From Pythium myriotylum (taxonomy: Eukaryota > Oomycota > Peronosporomycetes > Pythiales > Pythiaceae): a DNA stretch of 64,000 nt. The DNA lies in NCBI GenBank assembly GCA_023091665.1, contig JALJCQ010000004.1, forward strand, positions 1,302,001 to 1,366,000. Reading direction: 5' to 3'. The translations under genes and the position numbers were made by a program. Below, piece by piece: positions 34,460-43,598 of this stretch (its first letter is position 1; each line of letters opens with the position of its first letter). Under the pieces are notes generated by a model. That model was not told the origin of the DNA and did not search any database. It saw only the letters and a program-made list of their open reading frames with translations.

Positions 34460-36133
34460 CTAGGCGTCCAAGACGGCAACTGAAGCCGCCAGGACGGACA
34501 TCGTGAGCAGCATCGAAGCTGCTGGGGAGACAGCTGCGCTTGTGGACTGCGTTGGAGACTTCTTCTTGGCCTTGGTCTCTTGTGGCACATTCGGCGACTC
34601 GATCGAGGTCCCCTCCTTCGAAGAGGTGTCGCCACTGCCATCTCCACTTGACTCACCAGAGCTGCTATCACTATCGACCAAATCCTCGTTGGTCATACCC
34701 TTCGAGAGTCGCGGGAACGTGTAGTCGGGGTTCACCACGCAGTCCTTTGACTTCGATTCACAAGGCATGCAGATCTGGGAAAAGCCCTCACGACGGCAGC
34801 CGTTCTGCATGTTACAGATCGGCACGGTCTCGTAACAAGGCGGGTTCTCCGTGCGCAAATTGGAGACATCAGGCAAAGGCTTGAACGACTTGACGAGTTC
34901 CGGGCTGATTTGAGTGGATACGAAGTCTCCCGCCACAAGCTGGTTGTAGAGATCGACAACAGTCTGGGCTCGGAGTGAGTTCTCACCCGAGTCCAGAGGA
35001 TTCTTCCAGAACTTCAGGCCACTTGACATCTCTCCAGTCTGGCTATCACCGACAAACTCGTTGTTCTTGGTGCTAGCGCTGCACCACTCCGTGAAGTTGC
35101 TGTAAGGCTTGCCAGTGGCTTTGTTCTTGATGCTCGTGATTCCAACGACGTCGTCGATGGGAATCCATCCGAGGATGTCGTATGCGAACGTGCACTGAAC
35201 ACCATCGGGAGCGACACCGAGATCGCAGAGGCCCTTCCGGGTGGCTGCACGACACTGGTCTGTCTTCTTCGACCATGCCTGGGTTGGGCACGTGTTGGGA
35301 AACGAGAACCAGTACGTGTTGGGGTATGGGGCCCGAACGTCATCATCCTTGATCGAACCACCGATCATCGGGCCAACGTTCGGCTGACCCTTCTCACCGT
35401 TGTACTGCAAACAGGCCTTCGGGAGGACCTCCTTGGTGCCCTTGCTTCCCTCTGCCGTGCAGCGTCCACCGTCCATTGGGACCATCGGGCCGTACTCAAA
35501 TGTGTCGCGCGCCTTTTGCCACGAACTGCTGTACTCGGCGATGGTCTCGTTGGTCTGGACGATAGCGATATCGTAAAAGACGATGTTCCTCATGTTGTTC
35601 TTGCGCGTGCAACGGTCCTCTTTGGAGCGCGAGTTGACGTTGATGCCTTCTGCTTGCACGTACATGAGAGCTCCCTCTACGCTGGCGGTGTTGACGTTGT
35701 CCATCCCGGAGAGGTAACCCTTGGCCAGGTTGCCATTTCCAAAGCTCGACACGAATCGGTTGTCGACCAGCGCCGGGTCGTCGCTCTGCACGCGGGCGTG
35801 GACTACGCGCACTGGCTTCATGTGCCATTGGTTCTTGTACGTCTTTCGCTTGAGGCTGTCGAGCGGGCTCTTGGGCTTGGGGACCGTCTTGCCGCTGCCG
35901 TCCGAGCCGGCGGGCTTCACAGTCCCGGCGCCGACGTCGTCCCCGGGACTCGATCCGTCTTTCGAGGACGAGGAAGGAGCGCCAGAGGTCGGCGTGGGTG
36001 TCTTGGAGGACGGCGCGGCGGTCGTCGCCGACGGCGTGGACGTGGTCATCGACGGCGAGGGCGTCGTGGTTTCAGCGGCCGAGGCCGCGGCCGAGAGCGC
36101 GGCCGCCGACACACAGAGCAGCGCGAGCTTCAT
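34460..36133 (-). CDS. Secreted, probably GPI-anchored cysteine-containing protein of unknown function
   Basis: A single exon of 557 codons. It has a clear signal peptide (MKLALLCVSAAALSAAASA), then a Thr/Ser/Pro-rich stalk to about residue 90. A globular region of about 380 residues follows, with about 16 cysteines, many in its second half (CTRKNN, CRAATRKGLCDLG, CNMQNGCRREGF, CMPCESK). After it comes an acidic Ser/Gly-rich linker and a C-terminal hydrophobic tail preceded by small residues (SPAASMLLTMSVLAASVAVLDA region), fitting a GPI-attachment signal. No enzyme motif is recognised. It is likely displayed on the cell surface or in the wall. Confidence 0.8.
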   Translation of the reverse strand: MKLALLCVSAAALSAAASAAETTTPSPSMTTSTPSATTAAPSSKTPTPTSGAPSSSSKDGSSPGDDVGAGTVKPAGSDGSGKTVPKPKSPLDSLKRKTYKNQWHMKPVRVVHARVQSDDPALVDNRFVSSFGNGNLAKGYLSGMDNVNTASVEGALMYVQAEGINVNSRSKEDRCTRKNNMRNIVFYDIAIVQTNETIAEYSSSWQKARDTFEYGPMVPMDGGRCTAEGSKGTKEVLPKACLQYNGEKGQPNVGPMIGGSIKDDDVRAPYPNTYWFSFPNTCPTQAWSKKTDQCRAATRKGLCDLGVAPDGVQCTFAYDILGWIPIDDVVGITSIKNKATGKPYSNFTEWCSASTKNNEFVGDSQTGEMSSGLKFWKNPLDSGENSLRAQTVVDLYNQLVAGDFVSTQISPELVKSFKPLPDVSNLRTENPPCYETVPICNMQNGCRREGFSQICMPCESKSKDCVVNPDYTFPRLSKGMTNEDLVDSDSSSGESSGDGSGDTSSKEGTSIESPNVPQETKAKKKSPTQSTSAAVSPAASMLLTMSVLAASVAVLDA

Positions 36134-36447
36134 GGGCGACGCGCGCGAGGAGGCGGCTTCTGGAATGCTCTCTGTCGACGGAGGCGCCTCTTCCCGGCCT
36201 CTCGCTGCCGGAGGCGGACAGCCATCTGGATAGTACTCTTCAGCGATATTACCAACCCACGTGGGAACCGCGAACCGGATTCGTGTAGAAGAGTGAAGCC
36301 ACTGATTCCCAAGAGGGCACGCGATTGGTCAAAAAGCAGTCTGCACTGAACTGACTCGGAGCAGTCGCAATTGATTGGATAATACATCAAAGTATACGGT
36401 TCGCGGTTTCAACGAATCAAACGGGGAGCTCCCACTTCAAGTCGCGA
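36134..36447. other. Spacer upstream of the GPI-protein gene
   Basis: 314 bp between the GPI-protein start and the stop of the coiled-coil/LRR gene. It should carry the GPI-protein promoter. No other gene is seen. Confidence 0.5.
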
Positions 36448-39400
36448 TCACTTTCTACTCCCGAGGCCTCTGATCGTGGCCAAGTGAGACTGAGCGAAAT
36501 GGAGCTTGCTCAGGCGATGGTGGGATAGTGCAGACGGTGTGCTGGCCGTGGACGAGGATCGAGGCTGCTCGAGAAGACGCTTCATTTGCGCCAAGCTGAT
36601 TCCGCGAGGTTTCCCGGCCGATGCGGGAACGGCGACGGACACTTCTGCTCGTCGCAACGCTAGCTCCAACGCTCGAAATTTCCTCTCCCGCTGGCTCTGT
36701 GAAGGTTGTGCGAGTCGAGACGAGGAACTTCTGACTCTTGATTTGGATTTTACTTGCCCAACACTGGACTTTTTAATCGAGGAGCTTGCCTGGAGATATG
36801 TCGTTCGAGCTCGAGCTAAACTTGCGGTGGAATCGCCGTATCCTTTACTTTCGAGGTGATCGATCATTTCCGTTACCTTTGATTGCTGGTCTCGCTCAAA
36901 AGACCGACCAGGTAGGGCTTGCTCGGGAACGTAAATCGAAAGCAAGACTGTTGGGCGACCGGCTGTGTCGAAGTCTTCATCGACAGCACTCACCACAATT
37001 TTGCTCTCCAACTTATCGATATCGATTCGATGACCAGAAGAGTTCTTAGTCAGACCACGGATTAACGCTGCGAAACCATCGGATGAAATGCGATGATTTC
37101 GTTGGAGACTCACAACTCGAAGTGACTCGGATCGTGTCTCCAAGAAAGCCCCGAGAGTAGCTGCTCCCGAATCTGTCAATTGATTTCCGCTCAGGTCCAA
37201 CTCGGTGACTAATCTCCCACAGAGAGTCACTTTCAGCAAGAGCGACTCGACTTCATCGTCGAGGATACCACAATCAGACAAATCCAACTTCACCGGATCT
37301 CGCTTTCCGCCAATGACGAGCCGATCACTCGCAAGATACCTGTCGGTTTGAGTGAGAAAGGTGCTTTGGTCACCGCAACGCTCTCCAAGAATTGCATCGA
37401 TAAGTCTTGACAGAAGCCTTGCTCGGGCGGTATCGCCAGTGTACGTGCTCTCGTTCGCAGCGTGAACGCTGTCGAGCTCTGCTTGGAGTTGCCGAAGTTT
37501 AGACGAGTATTGATGTACTTCAGCTTCTAGCTTTGCGATTGATGCCTTGTAGTAAGTTGATTCGTGAGAGTGGTGGAATAAAAGCTCTCTCTGGGTGGAC
37601 AAGAGCTCTGCAATCTTCCTTACAAGCAAATGTTTGCCTTTCCCTCGAACGGAGGCGCATTGGACAGAACTAAGGAACGCGTTAATTTTGCTCCGATTCA
37701 GAAATACTACCCCATTCGGGTCGTCCTCATCTGCAGCAAGCAACAGTTGTTCATCGCCATCACTCGAAGCGTCGCTGAATTTCGTTCGAACCCGCACTTG
37801 GAATGGCAAGAATCTTGGCTGTTTCCTTGGAGGACGCGGGACAACCTCACTAAGTGCTCTGCTCATGGTATAACCCATGAGAAGTTCAGGCTGGTACGGT
37901 CCACTGAGAAGATATCCTTCTCTTGCCAGCACGAGGATGGGTTTACGAGCGGCAATCTCCATGCAGTCCGCACCTTGTAGCTGCTCGATTGCACTGGATA
38001 AGATTGCAGTGGATTCCTCGGCGGCGACGTACTTGTCTTGAATAGCGTCCAAGCGGTGAAGTAGTCGTGGTATCATTTGCATCAATATTTCAAGACACCG
38101 CCCTTTGTGATCTCTACGCGAAGTCATGAATCAGAGAAACTCACAAAGATGGACACAGACAAATCAGGTTCTGACCTCGACTCCTCCGCCTTCTGGATTC
38201 GCTGTTCAAGTGATGCGATGCGACTTGATGTTGACTTGGTATGAATACCTCGAGATAAGACTTTCTGAGAAACCTCGGGTCCTTCTTCATACCCAGTGTG
38301 GGGGAAGACTCCATTACGATTAACTGAGACTTTCCGCCGATTCTTGTGGAGAGGAACACCTCCCCATATGCGAGCGGACTCTGCCTTCTACAACACAGAG
38401 CATTTTGGTGACGTGGTGGAATCAACGAGGTCATACAGGCAATATCAACTACCTGTTGCGAATTAACCAGACCTCTCTCCATCGTCGAGGACGCCTCTAA
38501 TTTCGCTTCCAACAATCTCATCTCTCCTTCCATCTTGATCATCTTGTCGTGGACACCAGTGACCTCGGCCTCCAAAGCTGCTCGTTCGACCGTTAATTTC
38601 TCCCTTGCGAACTCGAGTAATGCAGTTTGCTCTCTTTCCGCTCGCAGTTGTGCCTTCTTCCCTTCCATTTGTTGCTGAAGATCTGCACATTTCGACTCCC
38701 ACACCAGTATTCTTTCCTCAAGATTGTGTCCTGGTTGTAAGGACGAATCAGCCAGGCGAGTTTCTAGATCAGCGACTGCTCCCTCGAGGATAGCTATTCG
38801 ATGGTGAGCTTCAGTGTTGTTTAGAAGCAGTTGATCATTAGACTCGACAAGTGTTGCATGCTTCATCTCAACACTCTCCAGCACTCGCTTCTGAAGTTCG
38901 CAACTGTCTTCTAGTTGCCGTACCTTATCGAGTAGATTCGAGTTTTCAGTGCGAAATGCCTCCTGCTTCTTCAGCTCCATCTCTATTATTTGCGACAACT
39001 GCAATTTAGCAGCGGATACGTTAAGAAGCGAAGAGCATTTCGTTGCGGAGAGTCTTAACCTTTCGATTCTTTGTGATCAGCTCCGCAATCTTCATCTCCT
39101 TTTCCTTCCGCTCAACGAGATTGTATCCGTTTGTGATCTCCTGATCCAGTCGACGGAACGCCTTCTGAAGCTCATCGCGCTCCTCTTTTGTGTGTGCGAG
39201 TTCCTGGCGACAGAGCCTCAACTGCTCGTGAAGGTCTTGAACCTCGACCTGCAAGTGGCGTGCATGTTTAGCAACATTAGCACCACGAAGTCCTTCCTCT
39301 CCGTCGCTGTTCTTACTTCTGTCTTGGTTGAAGTATTTCTTTCACTAATAGCCTTAGTATGCGTGCTCTGGTTGCTGGGAGCATTGGATTTTCGCGATTT

Positions 39401-39704
39401 ACCGGCTTTGGGTAATGATCCCGTTGAAACTTTTCTCGTGGCAAGCGAACTGCACGGAATGTCAGCTTGAATGTGAAAGAAATATCTACTCGAGTCGCCT
39501 AGAATACCTCCTCTTTGCAATTCCGGTGGATTCCCCACATACAATCATGGTTTCGCTTGAAGTGATGCGCGTTTTCGCGCATACGTCTTCTTCATCGCAC
39601 GCTTCAGCAGGTTCATCAGCACTATCGAGAGGTCCAACGAGAGCCTCGATCTTAGAGGTTCTCTTCTCGCTACTATCATCGATAGAACTGCAGTGACGCT
39701 CCAT
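36448..39704 (-). CDS. Coiled-coil and leucine-rich-repeat protein (6 exons)
   Basis: Exons are 39508-39704, 39317-39449, 39060-39248, 38453-38998, 38176-38387 and 36448-38113; introns are 58, 68, 61, 65 and 62 bp. The model is 980 aa. Treating 36448-38127 as a separate gene with its own ATG misses the 62-bp intron at 38114-38175, which joins both halves in phase. The N-terminal half is long coiled coil (VQDLHEQLRLCRQELAHTK, KLTVERAALEAEVTG). A further coiled coil (about 600-650) precedes two or three LRRs of the ribonuclease-inhibitor style (LDLSDCGILDDEVESLLLK, LDLSGNQLTDSGAATLG). The basic C-terminus is unstructured. An in-frame ATG at 39764 is an alternative start adding 20 residues. No known orthologue is recognised; a cytoskeletal or basal-body role is only a guess. 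Confidence 0.75.
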
Positions 39705-39803
39705 TGTGCCGGAAGGATCACTCTGCCGAAGCAATGAGCTATTATTGCAATAGAAGTTTCTCATACCCGAGAAATCCCCAAGGGCAAAACCACGACTTTG
39801 ATA
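39705..39803. promoter_or_regulatory. 99-bp spacer between divergent LRR and MORN genes
   Basis: Only 99 bp, or 39 bp if the LRR gene starts at 39764, separates the two divergent start codons. The promoters must overlap. No distinct motif is identified. Confidence 0.6.
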
Positions 39804-40901
39804 ATGTATCGATCACAGGTTGATGCCTTACCGCAGGAGCTCGCATTTGAGTTCGACCCACTAAGACCATACCATGCGCACGACAACTCAGGACTCAAGT
39901 GGCCAGAATATCCATACAAGCAAGTCATGATCGACAAACTCTGCTCAAGATTCACAAACCCGAAGCTCGGACAGGAGGCAGCGGCTGGTGCGTTGCTTAT
40001 TGCCCGCGGGGATATCGAGCGAGCGGTGTTTGAAGTTGAGCAGAACTTCGACCATGATCACGAAGCTGATCACAATTCATACGGGAATGCCGGATGGATC
40101 ACTCTGAGCGATCGCTTTCTGAAGGAGAGAGAAGCATTCGGTAAAGCAAAACGCGACTTTCTCAAGAGCGAACGACTTCGGGTGGCAAACATGCTGCAGT
40201 CCATTGAGCACCAGAAGATAGCAGAGGAAGAACGAATTGCCTACGAGGCTTGGCGGGATCGCCAAATCATCAAGCGGTTTGACAATGGCAACAAGTATGA
40301 AGGCGAAGGCATCAATCAGAATGATGTCCTCATTCCCCATGGTCATGGGACATTGTGGGTCCCTCACAAAGACTCCCTTACCGGAAGCGGGTTGAGCGAC
40401 TTGAGACGTGTGCCTCGATACGTCGGGCACTGGATGGATGGCTTCATGCACGGCCAAGGCACTTACCATTGGCAATGTGGTGACTCGTGGGAAGGAAATT
40501 TCTGCCGTGATGAACTACAAGGAAAGGGAATCTACACCTTCGCTAGTGTCACGAGTGAGGAATCACCCACTGGTCGAGGATTTCCAAAAGAGCAGAGAGT
40601 CCGATACTACGATGCCAGCCAACATGTGTGCTGGGGTGACGAACTTGTGCGTGGATGCCGTTTGCGTTTGTTCGAGAATCGACTCTACGGAGATCCACTA
40701 GTGTCAGTCGTTCGCCGTCACAACGTTGATCTCGAAGAAGAGACAGAGTATGTGATCGTTAGATATGATACCACGCGCGACCAGTACCTCGTTCGGAGAG
40801 GCGAGAGCGAGTGCACAAGGTGGATTTCGCTGTCCAATGTGAACTTTCGTGTCGTGCCATCCCGTCCTATCACACGGTCTGAACACGAAGAAGAAAACTA
40901 A
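39804..40901 (+). CDS. MORN-repeat protein with a UBA-like N-terminal segment
   Basis: A single exon of 365 aa from the ATG at 39804. The middle has MORN repeats: NKYEGEGIN with HGHGTLWV, then YVGHWMDGFMHGQGTYHW and WEGNFCRDELQGKGIYTF. MORN repeats form beta-hairpin surfaces that bind membranes or structural partners. Before them, a segment at about residues 45-85 (DKLCSRFTNP to DIERAVFEVEQNF) resembles a UBA three-helix bundle, and a charged helix follows (about 110-160). The C-terminal 100 residues have a WGDELVRGCRLRLFEN stretch and no known motif. Function is unknown. The gene converges on the LPMO gene, 108 bp between stops. Confidence 0.75.
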   Translation: MYRSQVDALPQELAFEFDPLRPYHAHDNSGLKWPEYPYKQVMIDKLCSRFTNPKLGQEAAAGALLIARGDIERAVFEVEQNFDHDHEADHNSYGNAGWITLSDRFLKEREAFGKAKRDFLKSERLRVANMLQSIEHQKIAEEERIAYEAWRDRQIIKRFDNGNKYEGEGINQNDVLIPHGHGTLWVPHKDSLTGSGLSDLRRVPRYVGHWMDGFMHGQGTYHWQCGDSWEGNFCRDELQGKGIYTFASVTSEESPTGRGFPKEQRVRYYDASQHVCWGDELVRGCRLRLFENRLYGDPLVSVVRRHNVDLEEETEYVIVRYDTTRDQYLVRRGESECTRWISLSNVNFRVVPSRPITRSEHEEEN

Positions 40902-41009
40902 ACTTCACGCGACAGTGTACTCATGTTGACATCGAACGCACCACGAACAGCTAACTAATACGATCATACTGACACTTGCTACCGTGTCTGAGATTCATCT
41001 GATATGCCA

Positions 41010-42149
41010 TTAGTGGCAGTAAGTTGGTTTCTTCTTTGCGGAGGCGCTGGCAACCGCATCTGCGAGCTGCTGAGCAGAGAAAAAGTTGAAATCAATCTTT
41101 CCTGGTTTGGTTGCAGCGGGTGTTGGGCTTGGAGGTAGTGGGGGAGCCTTCGCAGCCGGCGCAGGCGTTGGAACTGGCGTAGGCTGTGCAGTAGGGGCTG
41201 GAGTGGGCGCAGGAGTCGGGGCAGGAGTCGGAGCCGGCGTCGGAGCTGGCGTTGGGGCCGGAGTTGGGGCCGGCGTCGGAGCCGGCTTCGGGGGCGGTAC
41301 TGGGGCTGGTTTCGGCGCGGGTGTCGGAGCAGGCGTCATCACAGGTGTAGGGGCTTTGGTGAGAGCCGCAGTTTGTTTAGCATCAACCCCAACAAAGTTC
41401 TCACTCTTCCCGGCAGCTTTGACTTCAACCTCAAAGCATGACGAGTATGCTGCACCAGAATAGCCTTTAGCTTTGTCCTTGTCAACGTAGGCGTTCGGGT
41501 CATCCATGTAGTACTTCCAGTACCAGACAAAGTGGTAGATTCCTGGGGCCGTCGTTGCAGGGATCGTAAAATCACCGATGCAAGGCTTGCCATCTCCAGC
41601 GCGACCGGTCGGCTTTCCGTTTGAGTCCGTCGACTCACCACAATTGCCATCGTCAAAGTTGCGCAGCTTTCCATCCACGAGCTTGTCTTGTTTGATGTCC
41701 TTCGTCGAAACTAGTTTGGTGCCGGGCTTCCCTGTCCAGTAAACTCCGTACTGTGTCCCTTGGCCGATCTTGTCCTTTGAGATGTGGCCGTTTTCCAAGT
41801 AAGAGAAGTAAATAGGCTTGCCGGCCTCGGCGATGAGACGCTTGCGCCAACCCGAGTAGGTGTTTGCATCAACGGCTTGGCAGACCGGTGTGCCGGCGTC
41901 AACCTCACTCTTGAGCATTTTGTGCGTGAAACCAGGTCCGATCTCCGCCTCACCGCGACCAGGAAAGCCCGCGGCGTAGCCGTCGCAGAACCCATTGCCC
42001 TTGGCGCCGCCGAAGATGTACTCGGCACTTTGGTCGTAGAGCTTGGTGCGGCTCGTGTCGAGGCAGTCGATCCAAGTGTGCGCGGCGACGTTAGTCACAG
42101 CGAACCACGCACCGAGAGCGGTCACGAGTGCCACACCGGTCGGCTTCAT
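41010..42149 (-). CDS. Secreted AA17-like lytic polysaccharide monooxygenase candidate with Pro/Thr-rich tail
   Basis: A single exon of 379 aa. A signal peptide of 23 residues ends ...NVAA and exposes His24 as the mature N-terminus (HTWIDCLDT), the hallmark of LPMO copper sites, where the N-terminal histidine supplies two ligands. Candidate partner histidines are H122 (LENGHISKD) and the one in GIYHFVWYWKYY, where nearby aromatic residues could fill the axial position. Cysteines are spaced as in a secreted beta-sandwich (CLDT, GFCDGYAAGFPGRG, CQAVD, NCGESTD, CIGDF, CFEVEV). A (PTPA)n linker of about 60 residues leads to a short C-terminal module ending YCH. AA17 enzymes are known from oomycetes and cleave pectin oxidatively. 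The assignment rests on the N-terminal His and resemblance only. Confidence 0.65.
   Translation of the reverse strand: MKPTGVALVTALGAWFAVTNVAAHTWIDCLDTSRTKLYDQSAEYIFGGAKGNGFCDGYAAGFPGRGEAEIGPGFTHKMLKSEVDAGTPVCQAVDANTYSGWRKRLIAEAGKPIYFSYLENGHISKDKIGQGTQYGVYWTGKPGTKLVSTKDIKQDKLVDGKLRNFDDGNCGESTDSNGKPTGRAGDGKPCIGDFTIPATTAPGIYHFVWYWKYYMDDPNAYVDKDKAKGYSGAAYSSCFEVEVKAAGKSENFVGVDAKQTAALTKAPTPVMTPAPTPAPKPAPVPPPKPAPTPAPTPAPTPAPTPAPTPAPTPAPTPAPTAQPTPVPTPAPAAKAPPLPPSPTPAATKPGKIDFNFFSAQQLADAVASASAKKKPTYCH
41160..41340. repeat. 12-bp-period repeat encoding the PTPA linker of the LPMO-like protein
   Basis: On the plus strand the sequence is a degenerate run of GGAGTCGGAGCC-like units. Read on the minus strand it encodes Pro-Thr-Pro-Ala repeats. 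Such a tract is prone to copy-number change between strains. Confidence 0.8.
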
Positions 42150-42734
42150 GTCAACACGTGCAATCTTCGAATCGCTCGTCGCCGAGTTGGAGGCGAGTTG
42201 GGGAAAGGCCTTGGAGTTGCAAGGAATGAGGACGCGCTCGACGAGGCGAGTTGCTCAACCGATGTCACGCGCGCTTTGCTATATGTCCCTTGTCCGCGTA
42301 CTGTAGCCTCCTCTCGCTCAGCAGCCGCAAGGGTGCGGCAGAGGCAACGCGACGTCACGGCGGCCCAGCTTCTCCCCCGCGACACACACCGACGATCGAT
42401 CCCGCCGCCGCGCCTCTTCCGAGACGGCGACGGCAGCCAGGAGCCACCTGGCGCACTGGGCGTGGTCGAGCCGGGGCCATTTTGTCCTCGCCTTTGCAGA
42501 CGCGGGTGGTTGAGCTCGTCAAGGGCTCATCCCCTCTTGACGTGACACGCCATGATGGAGAGTCGGATTCAACGAGAAAGGCGAGTCGGGTCAAGTGCCT
42601 CATCTAAGGTAGTACCACTTCATTTCCCATCGTAATGTGATGCACTCTACTGTGGAGATGGCTTCCCTTGAAGCACGACGAACTTGATCGAAGTCGCCCA
42701 ACATCCGACCAGCGGGCCATCCCTCATTGCGTCG
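42150..42734. promoter_or_regulatory. Divergent promoter region between LPMO-like and rhomboid genes
   Basis: 585 bp between start codons, GC-rich, with short frames on both strands that carry no domain. Both promoters must lie here. Confidence 0.5.
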
Positions 42735-43598
42735 ATGATCGCCTGCCTGCGTCGGCCCACGGCGGCGGCTCTCGCGCTGGGCGGCGCGCCTAGGAAAGGC
42801 CTCTCACGAGCATGCGTCGAGCCCCATGGAGCCCGATCCGTGACCAGGCTCGCGACTAGCCCGGGACGGCTAGTCCATCCTCGATTCGGTGTGCGCATCC
42901 ACAACAGCGTGGCTCCTGAGCGGTGGGAGATGCAGCGCCATGCCAAGCGCCACCTGAGCGAGTACGCAGCGCTCAAGAAGAAACGGCGGATGCAGCGATC
43001 GGCCGACCACGTCATTCTCGGGCTCGTGATGGCGAATGTGGTCGTGTACTTCGGATGGCAAAAGGCCAAGCGCTTCCCCAAGTCGCAGCGCACGATGATC
43101 GACCACTTTACAACGTCATCAAAGCATCTCGAATCCGGCAAATACTACACGTTGCTCACATCCGTGTTTAGCCACGGAGATCTTGGGCATCTCTTCGCGA
43201 ATATGGTCGGGCTCTATTTCTTCGGCACACCCATCTGCGCGCTTGTCGGACGCAACCGATTCCTCGCGCTCTATCTCGGGAGCGGCGTGATCTCGTCGTG
43301 GGCCGCTGTTCACGAACAGAAACGATCGGAGCGGCTCGCCTTTAACTTCGGCGCGAGCGGTGCCGTTAACGCGGTAACCACTCTAAACATTCTGCTCAAT
43401 CCTCGATCAACGCTGCTGCTACTCGGCCTTGTGCCTCTCCCTGCGTGGGTGGCTGGCACCATTTTCATTGGACGGGACCTCTATGGGTGGTCTACTGATC
43501 GTCAAGACGGTGTCGGATACTTTGCGCATTTGAGCGGTGCGTTCTGTGGCGGCGCATATTTTGGATTCGCGCGCTACTTGAAGAAAGCGATCGCATAG
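42735..43598 (+). CDS. Rhomboid intramembrane serine protease, copy 1 (PARL-like, mitochondrial)
   Basis: A single exon of 287 aa. Upstream frame extensions begin with non-ATG codons, so the ATG at 42735 (MIACLRRPTAAAL) is the start. The first 60 residues are Arg/Ala-rich, fitting a mitochondrial presequence. The rhomboid core has the HFTTSSKHLESGKYYTLLT and FSHGDLGHLFANM segments. The catalytic Ser208 is in FGASGAVNA and the catalytic His265 in FAHLSGAFCGG. Six or seven hydrophobic segments are present. Rhomboids cleave single-pass membrane proteins within the membrane; PARL relatives act in the mitochondrial inner membrane. It is a tandem paralogue of the gene at 45070-45897. Confidence 0.9.
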   Translation: MIACLRRPTAAALALGGAPRKGLSRACVEPHGARSVTRLATSPGRLVHPRFGVRIHNSVAPERWEMQRHAKRHLSEYAALKKKRRMQRSADHVILGLVMANVVVYFGWQKAKRFPKSQRTMIDHFTTSSKHLESGKYYTLLTSVFSHGDLGHLFANMVGLYFFGTPICALVGRNRFLALYLGSGVISSWAAVHEQKRSERLAFNFGASGAVNAVTTLNILLNPRSTLLLLGLVPLPAWVAGTIFIGRDLYGWSTDRQDGVGYFAHLSGAFCGGAYFGFARYLKKAIA

